From Candidatus Propionivibrio dominans (GTDB taxonomy: Bacteria; Pseudomonadota; Gammaproteobacteria; Burkholderiales; Rhodocyclaceae): 64,000 nt of DNA. Position 1 is the first letter of the stretch; every line of letters begins with the position of its first letter. The stretch lies in the NCBI GenBank assembly GCA_016709335.1, contig JADJNC010000018.1:1-64000 (forward strand). Reading direction: 5' to 3'. Positions 36,245-44,788 of the stretch are shown here, piece after piece. A program made the position numbers and the translations under genes. The notes beneath the pieces were generated by a model. It did not search any database, was not told the DNA's origin, and saw only the letters and a program-made list of their open reading frames with translations.

Positions 36245-37117
36245 TCAGAACATCTCGAATCTGGCCAGATAGCCAAAATGATCGGAGACGACGGGATAGA
36301 AATGCTCATTAAAAATAACGTCCATGGCTTTCACCTGCAGGGGATCGCCATTGCGTTTGAAGACATAGTCGATACGTTTGGGTGCGCTGTTCGTCCATCC
36401 ATCGATGCTGCCTTGATAGCTGGGCTGGAAAAAACGCTGGGGGTGCAATTCGTAAAACTGATCGACGTATTCGGCATTGCCTACAACATGGTTATAAGAT
36501 TGCTCGCCGGCCGGCGCATTGAAATCACCGACGATCAGATCGCCCCTGACCCCCAAATGCCTTCGTGATCGAATCAATTCACCCAGCTTGTCGTATTCCT
36601 CAAAAAAACCGTGTTCCGCCCAGCTCAGGTGAACATTGGCAACATGCAACAAGCCGAAGCACGGAACGTCTATGCAGGATAAGGTGACGTTACGCGACAT
36701 ATAGTTGTCTTTGCGCTGGTCGGCGGAAACGTAGGCGGAATAATTGTGTCGCATCGGATGACGGCTCAGGATGGCGGTACCCTCCCGCCAGCGCTGAAAC
36801 CCGATGTGGCTCCAGTCCTGGTGAAGATGATACCAATGCCCCCACTGGTGTAATCGATTGCGGATGCGACAAGCCATATTGGAAGGCGACTCGCCGTAAG
36901 GATCGGCAATCGGGTCATGCAAATACTCACCTACTTCCTGAAAACAGACGATATCTATCCCCAGGTGAGCGATTGCCTCGGCGATGTTATGCACTTCAGG
37001 CTCGTGGTGATGCATCGTATCGAATGGGCAGTGACGGGGGTGCTGTTCATAGGTATGCAGGTTCAGGGTCAGCAACTGAATTTCCATAGATTTGGGTTTT
37101 CTAGACTTGAATTTCAT
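36245..37117 (-). CDS. EEP-family hydrolase (endonuclease/exonuclease/phosphatase)
   Basis: A 290-aa metal-dependent hydrolase. Catalytic segments are LTLNLHTY (asparagine), CFQEVGEY (glutamate), VANVHLSW, VGDFNAPAG and VVSDHFGY (final Asp-His). A second possible start is at 37087 (MEIQLLTLN), ten residues in; no strong ribosome binding site chooses between them. Base composition is less GC-rich than the nif genes next door, suggesting a separate origin. It lies directly beside the truncated hsdS, so it may have arrived with the rearrangement. Substrate unknown. Confidence 0.8.
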   Translation of the reverse strand: MKFKSRKPKSMEIQLLTLNLHTYEQHPRHCPFDTMHHHEPEVHNIAEAIAHLGIDIVCFQEVGEYLHDPIADPYGESPSNMACRIRNRLHQWGHWYHLHQDWSHIGFQRWREGTAILSRHPMRHNYSAYVSADQRKDNYMSRNVTLSCIDVPCFGLLHVANVHLSWAEHGFFEEYDKLGELIRSRRHLGVRGDLIVGDFNAPAGEQSYNHVVGNAEYVDQFYELHPQRFFQPSYQGSIDGWTNSAPKRIDYVFKRNGDPLQVKAMDVIFNEHFYPVVSDHFGYLARFEMF

Positions 37118-37372
37118 GGCCGTGAGCGATTAGGCTTATGTGAAGGCAAAGATTCATGCAAGGACAGCCACTCTATCAAACTCATATGACAGAAATCCTT
37201 CAATCCCGCGCCCCATGTCAACATCAACGCTCCATCTGGCCTGGCCGGCAGCTGCCAAACGGCAGCTTCAGGCCGCGAAATAAAGTCTGTACAACCCTTT
37301 TCGACAATAGCTTGCATCGGCACAGCCTGGCGCCCCTACATCTTCTCCCGGAAGGTATTCCAGGCGGGGGTT

Positions 37373-38230
37373 CTACGCAGAATTTCGGGCGAGTTCAACT
37401 TCCGGCTCAGTATTCACGCAGCAACGCACGATCCAGTCTCGCTGCGCCTTGCGCCGGCGCTTGTCGTACAGATGATCGATGATTTTTTCCTGCACCTCGG
37501 CAAAGGGCAGCATGCCGCTCGGGAAAATCTCGTCGCAGCGCAGGATGTGCAGGCCGATGGGGGATTCAAGGACCTTGCTGGTCTGCCCTGCGCCAAGCGC
37601 GAAGGCGGCTGCTTCGAGTTGCGGGTAGAGTTGCTTGCGCTGGACGACCCCGAGCTGGCCACCTTCAAGGGCGGTCGGGCATTGCGAAAGGCGCTGCGCC
37701 GCCGCGCCAAATTGATCGGCATTTTTCAGCGTCATTCGCAGCACCTCGAGTTGAGTCCTGGCCTTGTCCTTCTGCTGCCCGTTGTCGTAGGTGATCAGGA
37801 TGTGGCGCAGCCGCCGGGACTGCGGGCGCTCGAAGCTTTCCGGGTGCAGGCGGTAATAGATCTCGGCATCGACAACACTGACCGGCGACGCTTCTGCGGC
37901 CACTTTTTCGAGCACGGCTTCGACGCGCAGATCGCGCTCAACGGCCTCTTCGAGTTCAGTTTCGCCAAGGCCAATGCGTTCCAGATCCTGAATGAATTCG
38001 TCTGCACTCGGGTAACGCTTGCGGATTTCTTCGAGCCGGTTGGCCAGTGTGGCCGCCGGAACGACGACGTTGGCTGCTTCGCCGCTGGCCAGAATGTGCT
38101 GCTCGATGTTGTTCTGCCGCGAGGCGACCTTGAACAGACGCGAGCGCTCCGCTTCTGAGAGCGTTTCCGGCGCTTTCGCGAAAAGTTCCCAGGCGAGTTT
38201 CAATTCAAGGTAGCCGTATTGCATCGTCAT
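37373..38230 (-). CDS. nifM: Peptidyl-prolyl isomerase NifM
   Basis: A 285-aa nitrogenase accessory protein required for NifH maturation. The C-terminal half is a parvulin-type PPIase domain (RRLRHILITYDN through GLHILRCDEIFP), and the N-terminal part is the helical NifM-specific region. ATG 38230 (MTMQYGYLELKLAWEL) is within the end of nifZ, an overlap of 26 bp. It is the last gene of the nifV-cysE-nifW-nifZ-nifM operon. Confidence 0.93.
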   Translation of the reverse strand: MTMQYGYLELKLAWELFAKAPETLSEAERSRLFKVASRQNNIEQHILASGEAANVVVPAATLANRLEEIRKRYPSADEFIQDLERIGLGETELEEAVERDLRVEAVLEKVAAEASPVSVVDAEIYYRLHPESFERPQSRRLRHILITYDNGQQKDKARTQLEVLRMTLKNADQFGAAAQRLSQCPTALEGGQLGVVQRKQLYPQLEAAAFALGAGQTSKVLESPIGLHILRCDEIFPSGMLPFAEVQEKIIDHLYDKRRRKAQRDWIVRCCVNTEPEVELARNSA

Positions 38231-38687
38231 GTTCCTCGGCGAGCAGCGGTTCCAGTGCATCTTCGGGGATTTGCAGCAGGCGGCCGAGCAGACTTTCGAA
38301 GTGGATGTGATAGGCGACGCCGCCCGGCGCATCGCGGATGACCTTGATCACCTCGCCGATAGCGCCGCGTCTGACCAGCACTTCGCCACCGACCGACAGT
38401 CCCTTGGCTGATTGCACCTTTTCACGGAACTCGAAACGCGAAGGCGTCCACGGCTCATCGGCATCGATCAGCTCCTCTTCGCGGCAGCCGACGATCCTGC
38501 CTTCGTCGAGAAAATTGATCGAGTAGATGATCTGGTCCTGCAGGAAAGTGCCAACATCGACCACGTAGCCGATGCTTCCACGGCGCACCAGCGGTGCACC
38601 CGTATCGAGTCCGGGGTAGGTGCCGTCGTTGCGCACATTGCGCGTCAGGCGCACCGGCTCGCCGAAATCCCAGCGTGCGTCGATCAT
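38205..38687 (-). CDS. nifZ: Nitrogen fixation protein NifZ
   Basis: A 160-aa protein involved in P-cluster formation on the MoFe protein. The NifZ signature is visible (RNDGTYPGLDTGAPLVRRGS, then VGTFLQDQIIYSINF and GRIVGCREEELI), with a second, partly similar half that may be an internal duplication (GEVLVRRGAIGEVIKVIRD). ATG 38687 overlaps the nifW stop by 4 bp; a longer frame upstream is nifW overlap. Confidence 0.95.
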   Translation of the reverse strand: MIDARWDFGEPVRLTRNVRNDGTYPGLDTGAPLVRRGSIGYVVDVGTFLQDQIIYSINFLDEGRIVGCREEELIDADEPWTPSRFEFREKVQSAKGLSVGGEVLVRRGAIGEVIKVIRDAPGGVAYHIHFESLLGRLLQIPEDALEPLLAEEHDDAIRLP

Positions 38688-39025
38688 TGCTGAAACACCT
38701 TGTCCAGAGACACAAACGAGCTTGAGCCACCGCCCGGTTTGTCGACGTGCTGGAAGACGGCGAAGACCTTTTCGGTTTGCGCATCCGAGCTGACGAAATC
38801 CCGATAGGCGCGTTCCAGCCACTGGCGATAAATAGCACGCTGGGCACTCTCTTCCGGCGGCAGAACGGGTGCCTGCTTGGCCAGATAGTCGTGAAAGCGT
38901 TGCAGGATGTGCAGACGATTCACCTGCACCACGCTGGCATCATAGGGTACGGCAAAATAATCGAGAAAGTCCTCGGCGGAAACCAGTTCGTCGAGGGCTT
39001 CGGCGAGGGTCAGCGTATCGTCCAT
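38684..39025 (-). CDS. nifW: Nitrogenase-stabilizing protein NifW
   Basis: A 113-aa protein that protects or assists the MoFe protein. The family signature LDELVSAEDFLDYFAVPYD is at the N-terminus, with VNRLHILQRFHDYL following. ATG 39025 is preceded by a strong AGGAGG ribosome binding site. Overlaps nifZ by 4 bp. Confidence 0.95.
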   Translation of the reverse strand: MDDTLTLAEALDELVSAEDFLDYFAVPYDASVVQVNRLHILQRFHDYLAKQAPVLPPEESAQRAIYRQWLERAYRDFVSSDAQTEKVFAVFQHVDKPGGGSSSFVSLDKVFQQ

Positions 39026-39035
39026 GGGGGCCTCC

Positions 39036-39587
39036 TCAGGCAAGTGCAAGCTTTTGTTCGGTAAGGGGCTCGCCGGCATCGAGCGGGTCTTGAGCGACTT
39101 GAAACACGTCGACGACTTCGAGCAGTTTGGCGGCGCCGAGCTGGTCGCGTGAATCGAGTGCCGCCAGCTTGATCAGGCGCTCGCGCGAGGCGGGAATGTG
39201 GCCGAGCCGGAGCAGGACGATGCTCGCGGCCTTGAGTGCCAGCAGGTAAAAACGCAATAGACCGAAGGAGATGGAGGCCGCAGACGCCAGCCAGTTTTCG
39301 TTGAGCAGGCTCCAGTCCGCAGGCAGGCCGAGGTGGCGGCCGGAAATCAGCATGGCGCGTTCGGCGACCTGCAAGGCGTCCTCCAGCCGGTGCTGGTAGA
39401 AATAGTAACGGTAGAGGCCGACCAGCACGGTGAGGTTGTCGGGCGCCAGCAGATGCGCGCGGAGCAGTGCCAGTTCGGCGCCGGCTTCGCCATACTCGCT
39501 GGCCGCCAGAGTGATCAGGCGCTCGGCCTCGACGGGCAGCGCCTCCTCGAAATAGAGTTTGCAATCGGAAAAATCGAGCAGGTCCAT
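39036..39587 (-). CDS. Nif-cluster hypothetical protein, helical repeat
   Basis: A 183-aa acidic, helix-rich protein with no named domain. Segments such as LALLRAHLLAPDNLTVLVGL and YYFYQHRLEDALQVAERAM look like tetratricopeptide-like helical pairs. A start at ATG 39587 (MDLLDFSDCKLYFEE) lies 9 bp after the cysE stop; no clear ribosome binding site is seen. Unnamed ORFs occupy the same place, between cysE and nifW, in other diazotrophs, so it is likely an accessory protein for nitrogenase assembly. Confidence 0.7.
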   Translation of the reverse strand: MDLLDFSDCKLYFEEALPVEAERLITLAASEYGEAGAELALLRAHLLAPDNLTVLVGLYRYYFYQHRLEDALQVAERAMLISGRHLGLPADWSLLNENWLASAASISFGLLRFYLLALKAASIVLLRLGHIPASRERLIKLAALDSRDQLGAAKLLEVVDVFQVAQDPLDAGEPLTEQKLALA

Positions 39588-39595
39588 GGCGTAAT

Positions 39596-40387
39596 TCAGT
39601 TCATTGCCGAGTGCATCGACTCGTGCTCGCAGCACAGGTCGCCGGCACTGCAGGTGCGACATTGGCCGCTGTGCTCGGCGGGTTGCGGATCGTGGCGCAG
39701 TTCGGCCAACTCCTGTTCCAGCATTTCGATGCGTTCGATCAGGCAGGCAATGGACTTGGCCACCGGGTCGGGGAGCAGGTTGTGGTCGAGGTTGATGCCA
39801 TATTCTTCTTGCACGCCGCCGTTGCGCGTATCGACGACGCGGCCCGGTACTCCGACCACGGTGCGCTCGGCCGGGACGTCCTTGACGACCACCGAATTGG
39901 CGCCGATGCGCACGCGCTCGCCAATGCTGATCGGGCCGAGAATCTTGGCCCCGGCGCCAACGACCACCCCGTCGGCCAGCGTCGGGTGGCGCCGGCCCTT
40001 GTTCCAGGAGGTGCCGCCGAGCGTGACGCCGTGGTAAAGCGTGACATCGTCGCCGACCTTGGCCGTTTCGCCGATCACCACGCCGGCGCCGTGGTCGATA
40101 AAGAAACGGCGACCGATGCTGGCGCCAGGATGGATGTCGACATTGGTCAGCATGCGGCTGAGAAAGGACAGCAGGCGTGCCGTAAAGCGCCAGCCGGATT
40201 GCCAGAGCCGGTGCGCCAGCCGGTGGGCGATCAGGGCATGCACGCCGGGGTAGGTGGTCAGCACTTCCAGCGTCGAGCGCGCCGCCGGGTCGCGCTGGAA
40301 GACACAGGCCAGATCTTCCCTGAGAATCGTCCAGAAGCCGGGTGCGACGCTGAGGCTGGCCGTCATGGTGAGCGCTTCAGACGACAT
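39596..40387 (-). CDS. cysE: Serine O-acetyltransferase, nif-associated
   Basis: A 263-aa left-handed beta-helix acetyltransferase that makes O-acetylserine for cysteine synthesis. The hexapeptide repeat region includes [20 protein letters not shown] and [20 protein letters not shown]. The tail carries a cysteine-rich stretch ([12 protein letters not shown]), not seen in housekeeping CysE. ATG 40387 is preceded by AGGAG and overlaps nifV by 11 bp. As in Azotobacter, a dedicated CysE likely raises cysteine supply for Fe-S clusters during nitrogen fixation. Confidence 0.92.
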   Translation of the reverse strand: MSSEALTMTASLSVAPGFWTILREDLACVFQRDPAARSTLEVLTTYPGVHALIAHRLAHRLWQSGWRFTARLLSFLSRMLTNVDIHPGASIGRRFFIDHGAGVVIGETAKVGDDVTLYHGVTLGGTSWNKGRRHPTLADGVVVGAGAKILGPISIGERVRIGANSVVVKDVPAERTVVGVPGRVVDTRNGGVQEEYGINLDHNLLPDPVAKSIACLIERIEMLEQELAELRHDPQPAEHSGQCRTCSAGDLCCEHESMHSAMN

Positions 40388-41519
40388 GCAGAGGTCTCCT
40401 GATCGAAGCCAGCAGCAGGAGCAGATCGGGCGTTTCCGGCGCCTGCTTGCGATCGGCGACAAAGAGGCGCAGGTGCGGCAGCAGGTTGTGTGCTTCGTTT
40501 TCATCGACCGCGATGCCGAGACCGGCATAGACCACCTGCACCGCCCGCGAGCCGGAATGCTTGCCGAGAACGATGCGATGCGACTGGCCGACTTCCTGCG
40601 GGTCGAAACCCTGATAGTTTTCCGGATGTTTGAGCAGACCATCGACGTGGATGCCGGCTTCGTGGGTGAAAGCGCCGGCACCGACGACGCTTTTCTGCCA
40701 CGGCACGGCGCGCCCCGAAGCGCTGGCGACGACGCTCGACAGGGCGAGAAACTCCTTGAGATCGACACCGGTTTCGATGCCGTGCAGTTTCTTGAGGCCG
40801 AGTACCACTTCTTCCAGCGGAGCGTTGCCGGCGCGTTCGCCGAGGCCGTTAACCGTGGTGTTGACATGTGTCGCGCCGGCCTTGCAGGCGGCCAGCGTGT
40901 TGGCCGTCGCCAGTCCCATGTCGTCATGCGCGTGCATCTCGATTTCAAGCCCGCTATTGCGGCGCAAGATGCCGATGCGTTCAAAGGTTTCGAAAGGTTC
41001 GAGCACGCCGAGCGTGTCGGCAAAGCGCAGGCGGCGGGCACCGGCGCGTTCGGCGGTTTCGGCCAGCGCACAGAGGAAGTTGATGTCGGCGCGCGAGGCA
41101 TCCTCGCAACCAAGGCCGACTTCAAGCCCGAGGCTGAGCGCGGCACCAATGTATTTCGGCAGTTCGCGCAGCAGCCAAGCGCGGTCTTGTTTGAGCTTGT
41201 AGGCGAGATGCTGGTCGGAGGCCGGTATCGAAATGTCGACCAGGTGCGCGCCCAGGTTGGCACAAGCGGCGATGTCGTCCGCGTGCATCCGGCTCCACAC
41301 CATGAGGCGCGGCGCCAGCTTGAGCGCGGCGACGGCGCGCACCGAATCGCGCTCCACTTCGCCCATCGCCGGGATGCCGACTTCCAGCTCCGGCACACCG
41401 ATGGCGGCGAGCTGGCGGGCGATCTCCAGCTTCTCGTCCAGCGTGAACGCCACGCCGGCCGACTGTTCGCCGTCGCGCAGGGTGGTATCGTTGATGGTGA
41501 CAAAGGGCGGGCTGGTCAT
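40377..41519 (-). CDS. nifV: Homocitrate synthase NifV
   Basis: A 380-aa DRE-TIM metallolyase that condenses acetyl-CoA and 2-oxoglutarate to homocitrate, the organic ligand of FeMo-co. The N-terminal motif [17 protein letters not shown], the [14 protein letters not shown] metal site and [12 protein letters not shown] are present. An AGGAG site precedes ATG 41519. It is first in the operon, behind a sigma-54 promoter and NifA site. Confidence 0.95.
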   Translation of the reverse strand: MTSPPFVTINDTTLRDGEQSAGVAFTLDEKLEIARQLAAIGVPELEVGIPAMGEVERDSVRAVAALKLAPRLMVWSRMHADDIAACANLGAHLVDISIPASDQHLAYKLKQDRAWLLRELPKYIGAALSLGLEVGLGCEDASRADINFLCALAETAERAGARRLRFADTLGVLEPFETFERIGILRRNSGLEIEMHAHDDMGLATANTLAACKAGATHVNTTVNGLGERAGNAPLEEVVLGLKKLHGIETGVDLKEFLALSSVVASASGRAVPWQKSVVGAGAFTHEAGIHVDGLLKHPENYQGFDPQEVGQSHRIVLGKHSGSRAVQVVYAGLGIAVDENEAHNLLPHLRLFVADRKQAPETPDLLLLLASIRRPLHVV

Positions 41520-41542
41520 GGCAATCTCCTGTGCACTTCAGC

Positions 41543-41558
41543 AGCAAGGATGGTGCCA
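41543..41558 (-). promoter_or_regulatory. Sigma-54 promoter of nifV operon
   Basis: On the minus strand TGGCACCATCCTTGCT matches TGGCAC-N5-TTGC exactly. Predicted start about 12 nt before the nifV ATG region. Confidence 0.88.
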
Positions 41559-41618
41559 ATGCATAAGCTATTGAAAATTAACGTTTTGAATGTTTGGCGT
41601 GTGCTTGAAGCAGTGGAA

Positions 41619-41634
41619 TGTCGTGAATGCGACA
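41619..41634 (-). promoter_or_regulatory. NifA upstream activator site of nifV operon
   Basis: TGTCGTGAATGCGACA is a perfect TGT-N10-ACA, about 60 bp upstream of the -24 element. Confidence 0.83.
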
Positions 41635-41757
41635 AGCCGCAATCGTCCGTTACGATGCAGTAATCAGTGATACGCTCACCTGATCAGCCGCGAGGTTCAG
41701 CCGACCAACCAAGAGATCATTCAACCGATCTTTCCGTAGCCGAAGTCCACGCTTCTC

Positions 41758-41808
41758 GTCATTCCGACGCAAGCCGGAATCCAGGAAATCCGGGCATTTC
41801 CCGGATTC
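41758..41808. repeat. Family A repeat copy 4
   Basis: ATTCCGACGCAAGCCGGAAT is followed by the hairpin AATCCGGGCATTTCCCGGATT. It lies between the nifV promoter and the divergent methyltransferase gene. Confidence 0.65.
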
Positions 41809-41840
41809 AACAACGCTGCATCTGACAGGAAGAAATCGCC

Positions 41841-42551
41841 ATGACCGGGCGCGATAACGAACTCTGGCAACAGTCCTGGCGCGACCGGGAAACCGCCTTC
41901 CACCAGAAAACGGTCAATCCGCATCTGGTCAGGTTCTGGTCCAGCCTCGGCCTGGCAGCGAGCGACCGGGTATTCGTACCGCTCTGCGGCAAAAGCCTGG
42001 ATCTTCTCTGGCTCGCGCAGCAAGGGCATACGGTCATTGGTGTCGAACTCAGCCCGCTCGCCGCCCGAGCCTTCTTCCGAGAAAACCGGATACAGGCCAG
42101 CCGTCGCCGGGTCGGAGAATTTACGCTTTGGGAGCATGGCCGCATCAGCATTTTCTGTGGCGATTTCTTCCAGCTCAGCGCCGCCGATCTCGGCGACATC
42201 GCTGCCGTTTTCGACCGGGCTTCGCTTACCGCGCTACCGGACGAAATTCGTGGCGATTACCTTGAACATCTCCGCAAGATCCTGCCTGCCGCCTGCAAAA
42301 TCCTGCTGCTCACCACCGAAGAACCCGATGCCGGGGAAACTGACGGGCAGCCTTTCGCCGTAGCCGATGAAATCACCCGCCTGTACGCCGGCGCCTTCGA
42401 CATCAAGCTGAGTCACGTCGAAAGCCTCTTTGAGCCCGACCCCGATCCGTCGATCCGGCAACCCGTTCGCATCGAAGAGAAGGTTTATCTGCTGTCGCCG
42501 AAAAACAATTTTTCTTCGGAACCACAGCTCAGCGTACTGCCAATACCGTAA
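41841..42551 (+). CDS. tpm: Thiopurine S-methyltransferase
   Basis: A 236-aa SAM-dependent methyltransferase of the TPMT family. The family signature is in FVPLCGKSLDLLWLAQQGH, with the SAM-acidic loop VIGVELS and the FFxL-type GDFFQLSAADLG. In bacteria these enzymes methylate thiopurines, selenium or tellurium compounds. It is the only plus-strand gene between the nifV and nifHDK operons, so it looks like a non-nif insertion. The ATG follows an AGGAAG site. Confidence 0.9.
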   Translation: MTGRDNELWQQSWRDRETAFHQKTVNPHLVRFWSSLGLAASDRVFVPLCGKSLDLLWLAQQGHTVIGVELSPLAARAFFRENRIQASRRRVGEFTLWEHGRISIFCGDFFQLSAADLGDIAAVFDRASLTALPDEIRGDYLEHLRKILPAACKILLLTTEEPDAGETDGQPFAVADEITRLYAGAFDIKLSHVESLFEPDPDPSIRQPVRIEEKVYLLSPKNNFSSEPQLSVLPIP

Positions 42552-42606
42552 GCCCTCATCCCCGGCCCTTCTCCCGCGGGAGAAGGGTGCAAACCCCAGT
42601 AATCCT

Positions 42607-42719
42607 GTAGGTCGGGTTAGCGCAGCGTCCCCCAGGAGGATTTGCTTCGCAGCATAACCCGACGGCAGTGTATGCCGTATCCGACGATTGTCGGGTTACG
42701 CTGCGCTAACCCGACCTAC
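42607..42719. repeat. Family B repeat copy 5
   Basis: GTAGGTCGGGTTAGCGCAGC and GCTGCGCTAACCCGACCTAC are inverted arms of a full-length copy. Immediately upstream, 42551-42592 is a fragment of the family D interior. Confidence 0.8.
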
Positions 42720-42791
42720 GATGTGTCACTTGTACCCACCCAATTCAGATTTCAAATGCAAGAAAGGAGGAAGTTATTTCGTGTTCATTCC

Positions 42792-43760
42792 TTAGACGGA
42801 ATACGGCCGATGCAGCCAGCCGCATACGACATCGACATCGCGTTGCGGCAGGTAGCCGAAGCCGGCCAGCGAGTCTTCGACGACGCTTTCGGCGACCCAG
42901 TGCGGTATCGCCTTGGAGGTCAGCATATGAAAATACCAGGCCATCGGGTAGCCGGTCTGGCGGTCGAAATGGGTCAGCGCTTCACTCAGCTCGAGGCCGC
43001 TGGTGTCGGGCGACGTGTCGAATTCCGGCGCATCACCGGCCAGTGTGGCGATGGGCTGGGCGCGGAAGACCGGCTGGTGGTAGCGGTCGAGGTGTTCGCG
43101 GGTGGCAATGACCCAGTGGTTGTAATAGGCAGTGGAACTGCTGGCGCTGCTTTTTGACCAGTCGTCGAGCATGCGGTGAATGGGCGCCGGTTCCGGTTTT
43201 TGTGCCAGCATGCGGCGCAGGAAGGCACCGATGTGGTGGAGGCGGCGGAAGGTATAGAAGGGCAACCCCACTGCGGTCGGGTGCCCGGCACCGCCGCGCG
43301 GGTCAACCAGTTCTTCAAGGGTGCCGGGCTCGTTGGCAAAAAGTTGATGGACGCGCACCTCCTGCAGATCCTCGATTTCCAGTTGCAGGAATCCGTCAGT
43401 GCTTTCGTCGGCAGAAGCCACCAGATAATGCGTCTGGCCAACCAGTCGGGTGGCAAACAGCTTCTGATCGGCAAAGTCGTCGCTGAACTGGCCGAAATCG
43501 CCATCGCGTTGATCAAGCTCATTCTCGACCCAGCTTTCGAGGCTGTCTGAAACGCGCTGTCCCTGGCTGTCGAGTATGCCGCCCAGGCGATACCAGCCAC
43601 CGCGGCTCAAGGCATGGCGAAATTTCCACTCGGGCAGGGCCAGGCGCAAGGCCTTGACCAGCGCTCCGGGGCCGCTGCTGACCGCTACCTTGGCGCAGGT
43701 TTCAACAATGGCGGGTGAAAGCGATTTGCAGTATTCCAACCAGGCCAGAGTTTCTTTCAT
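42792..43760 (-). CDS. Nif-cluster hypothetical protein downstream of LRV
   Basis: A 322-aa protein of unknown function. ATG 43760 (MKETLAWLEYCKSLSP) begins 16 bp after the lrv stop; the longer open frame upstream is a shadow of lrv. Visible features are an N-terminal helical part, an SDGFLQLEIEDLQEV acidic strand, a YYNHWVIATREHLDRY segment, and a C-terminal WYFHMLTSKAIPHW. It has no signal peptide or membrane helix. Last in the nifHDKTY-lrv run, so an accessory function in nitrogenase assembly is inferred from context only. Confidence 0.72.
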   Translation of the reverse strand: MKETLAWLEYCKSLSPAIVETCAKVAVSSGPGALVKALRLALPEWKFRHALSRGGWYRLGGILDSQGQRVSDSLESWVENELDQRDGDFGQFSDDFADQKLFATRLVGQTHYLVASADESTDGFLQLEIEDLQEVRVHQLFANEPGTLEELVDPRGGAGHPTAVGLPFYTFRRLHHIGAFLRRMLAQKPEPAPIHRMLDDWSKSSASSSTAYYNHWVIATREHLDRYHQPVFRAQPIATLAGDAPEFDTSPDTSGLELSEALTHFDRQTGYPMAWYFHMLTSKAIPHWVAESVVEDSLAGFGYLPQRDVDVVCGWLHRPYSV

Positions 43761-43776
43761 GGTGTTTTTTCCGGAT

Positions 43777-44535
43777 TCAGGTGCTTGGGGATTCAGCCAG
43801 ACGGGCCAGGGCGGCTTCGCGAACATCGACTTCGGGGTCTTTGCACAGCGGCGGCAAGAATTCCCTCGGCACGTTGGCAACGGCAGCCAGGCGAACCCAC
43901 CATTCCTTGTCGTGCAGGAGCTCAACCGCAACGTCGGGCAGGGCGCGTTCGGCAACGATGGCGCGGACTTCCGGTTCCGGATCGCTGACCAGCAGGTGCA
44001 GTGCGAAGGGCGGCAGACGCGCTGCGACCACTTTGCGCACTTCACGTTCCGGGTCCTTGGCCAGCCTGGCCAGTTGCCCATGCGGCAGACGGCGGGCAAC
44101 GGTGGCGCGGATCAGGTAGTCGGGATCGTGAATGAGCTGGACGAGCAGCGGCGCGGGCAAACGGACGGCAATCGAAAGCCGGACTTCGCGGTCCGGGTCC
44201 TTGATCATCGAGGGCAAGTGGTCGACGGGCAGGCGCGACGCGACGACGCGGCGGACGACTTCATCGCTGTCGGATTTCAGGTGAATGATGCTCTCCACAT
44301 CGGCATAGCGGGCGGCGATGGCGCGGCGCTCCCAGTACAGGTCGTCGAGATACTTGACGGCCAGCATGCGGTTGTTGCGCAGGAAACGATCAATCTGGCG
44401 GCCGCTGTGGGCACGGATGCAGGCATCACCCGGCGTGCACCGGCGGCTGTTCACGTAGGCCGGGAAATAGCCGCAACTGGCGCACAATCCCAGGCGACCG
44501 AATCCGGCATCGGCCGAGGTTTTTTCACTCCTCAT
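43777..44535 (-). CDS. Leucine-rich repeat variant (LRV) 4Fe-4S protein
   Basis: A 252-aa protein with an N-terminal cysteine cluster (CASCGYF then CTPGDAC) that should bind a 4Fe-4S centre, followed by about eight LRV repeats of 24 residues (for example DPDREVRLSIAVRLPAPLL and DPEREVRKVVAARLPPFAL). The Azotobacter vinelandii LRV protein is the family prototype and is also encoded near nif genes. ATG 44535 overlaps the DUF6129 gene by 11 bp. Function unknown; a role in Fe-S handling is inferred. Confidence 0.87.
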   Translation of the reverse strand: MRSEKTSADAGFGRLGLCASCGYFPAYVNSRRCTPGDACIRAHSGRQIDRFLRNNRMLAVKYLDDLYWERRAIAARYADVESIIHLKSDSDEVVRRVVASRLPVDHLPSMIKDPDREVRLSIAVRLPAPLLVQLIHDPDYLIRATVARRLPHGQLARLAKDPEREVRKVVAARLPPFALHLLVSDPEPEVRAIVAERALPDVAVELLHDKEWWVRLAAVANVPREFLPPLCKDPEVDVREAALARLAESPST

Positions 44536-44788
44536 CGACCCTGGCGGCAAGCAGTATGCCGCTCGCTGATTCATACTCGCTGGTCAGTTCGAGGCAATGG
44601 CCCGAAGCACCCGTGACCAGATAGAGGTGGTGGCTGTCGAGGCTGAGCGCCGCCTGGTAGCACGGCGAGACATCGTCGTCGCTGCATTCGCTGAAGTACA
44701 GTTCGGGGAAGCGCTGGCGCAACTGGGCGATGCCGGCGTTCAGTCGAACCGCTTCGCCGACCTGAACCAGTTGGCATGGGGTAATCAT
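44525..44788 (-). CDS. DUF6129 family protein, nif-associated
   Basis: An 87-aa protein beginning MITPCQLVQVGEAVRL, with FPELYFSECSDDDV and LYLVTGASGHCLELT, a pattern I recognise from small proteins in nif clusters (DUF6129). It contains several cysteines but no clear metal motif. It is coupled to nifY upstream (4-bp overlap) and lrv downstream. Function unknown. Confidence 0.72.
   Translation of the reverse strand: MITPCQLVQVGEAVRLNAGIAQLRQRFPELYFSECSDDDVSPCYQAALSLDSHHLYLVTGASGHCLELTSEYESASGILLAARVDEE

Noticed and set aside
39596..41503. Very long minus-strand frame covering cysE and nifV
   Set aside because: Only the part from 39596 to 40387 encodes CysE. The remainder is an out-of-frame reading of nifV, which is a complete gene of its own at 40377-41519.
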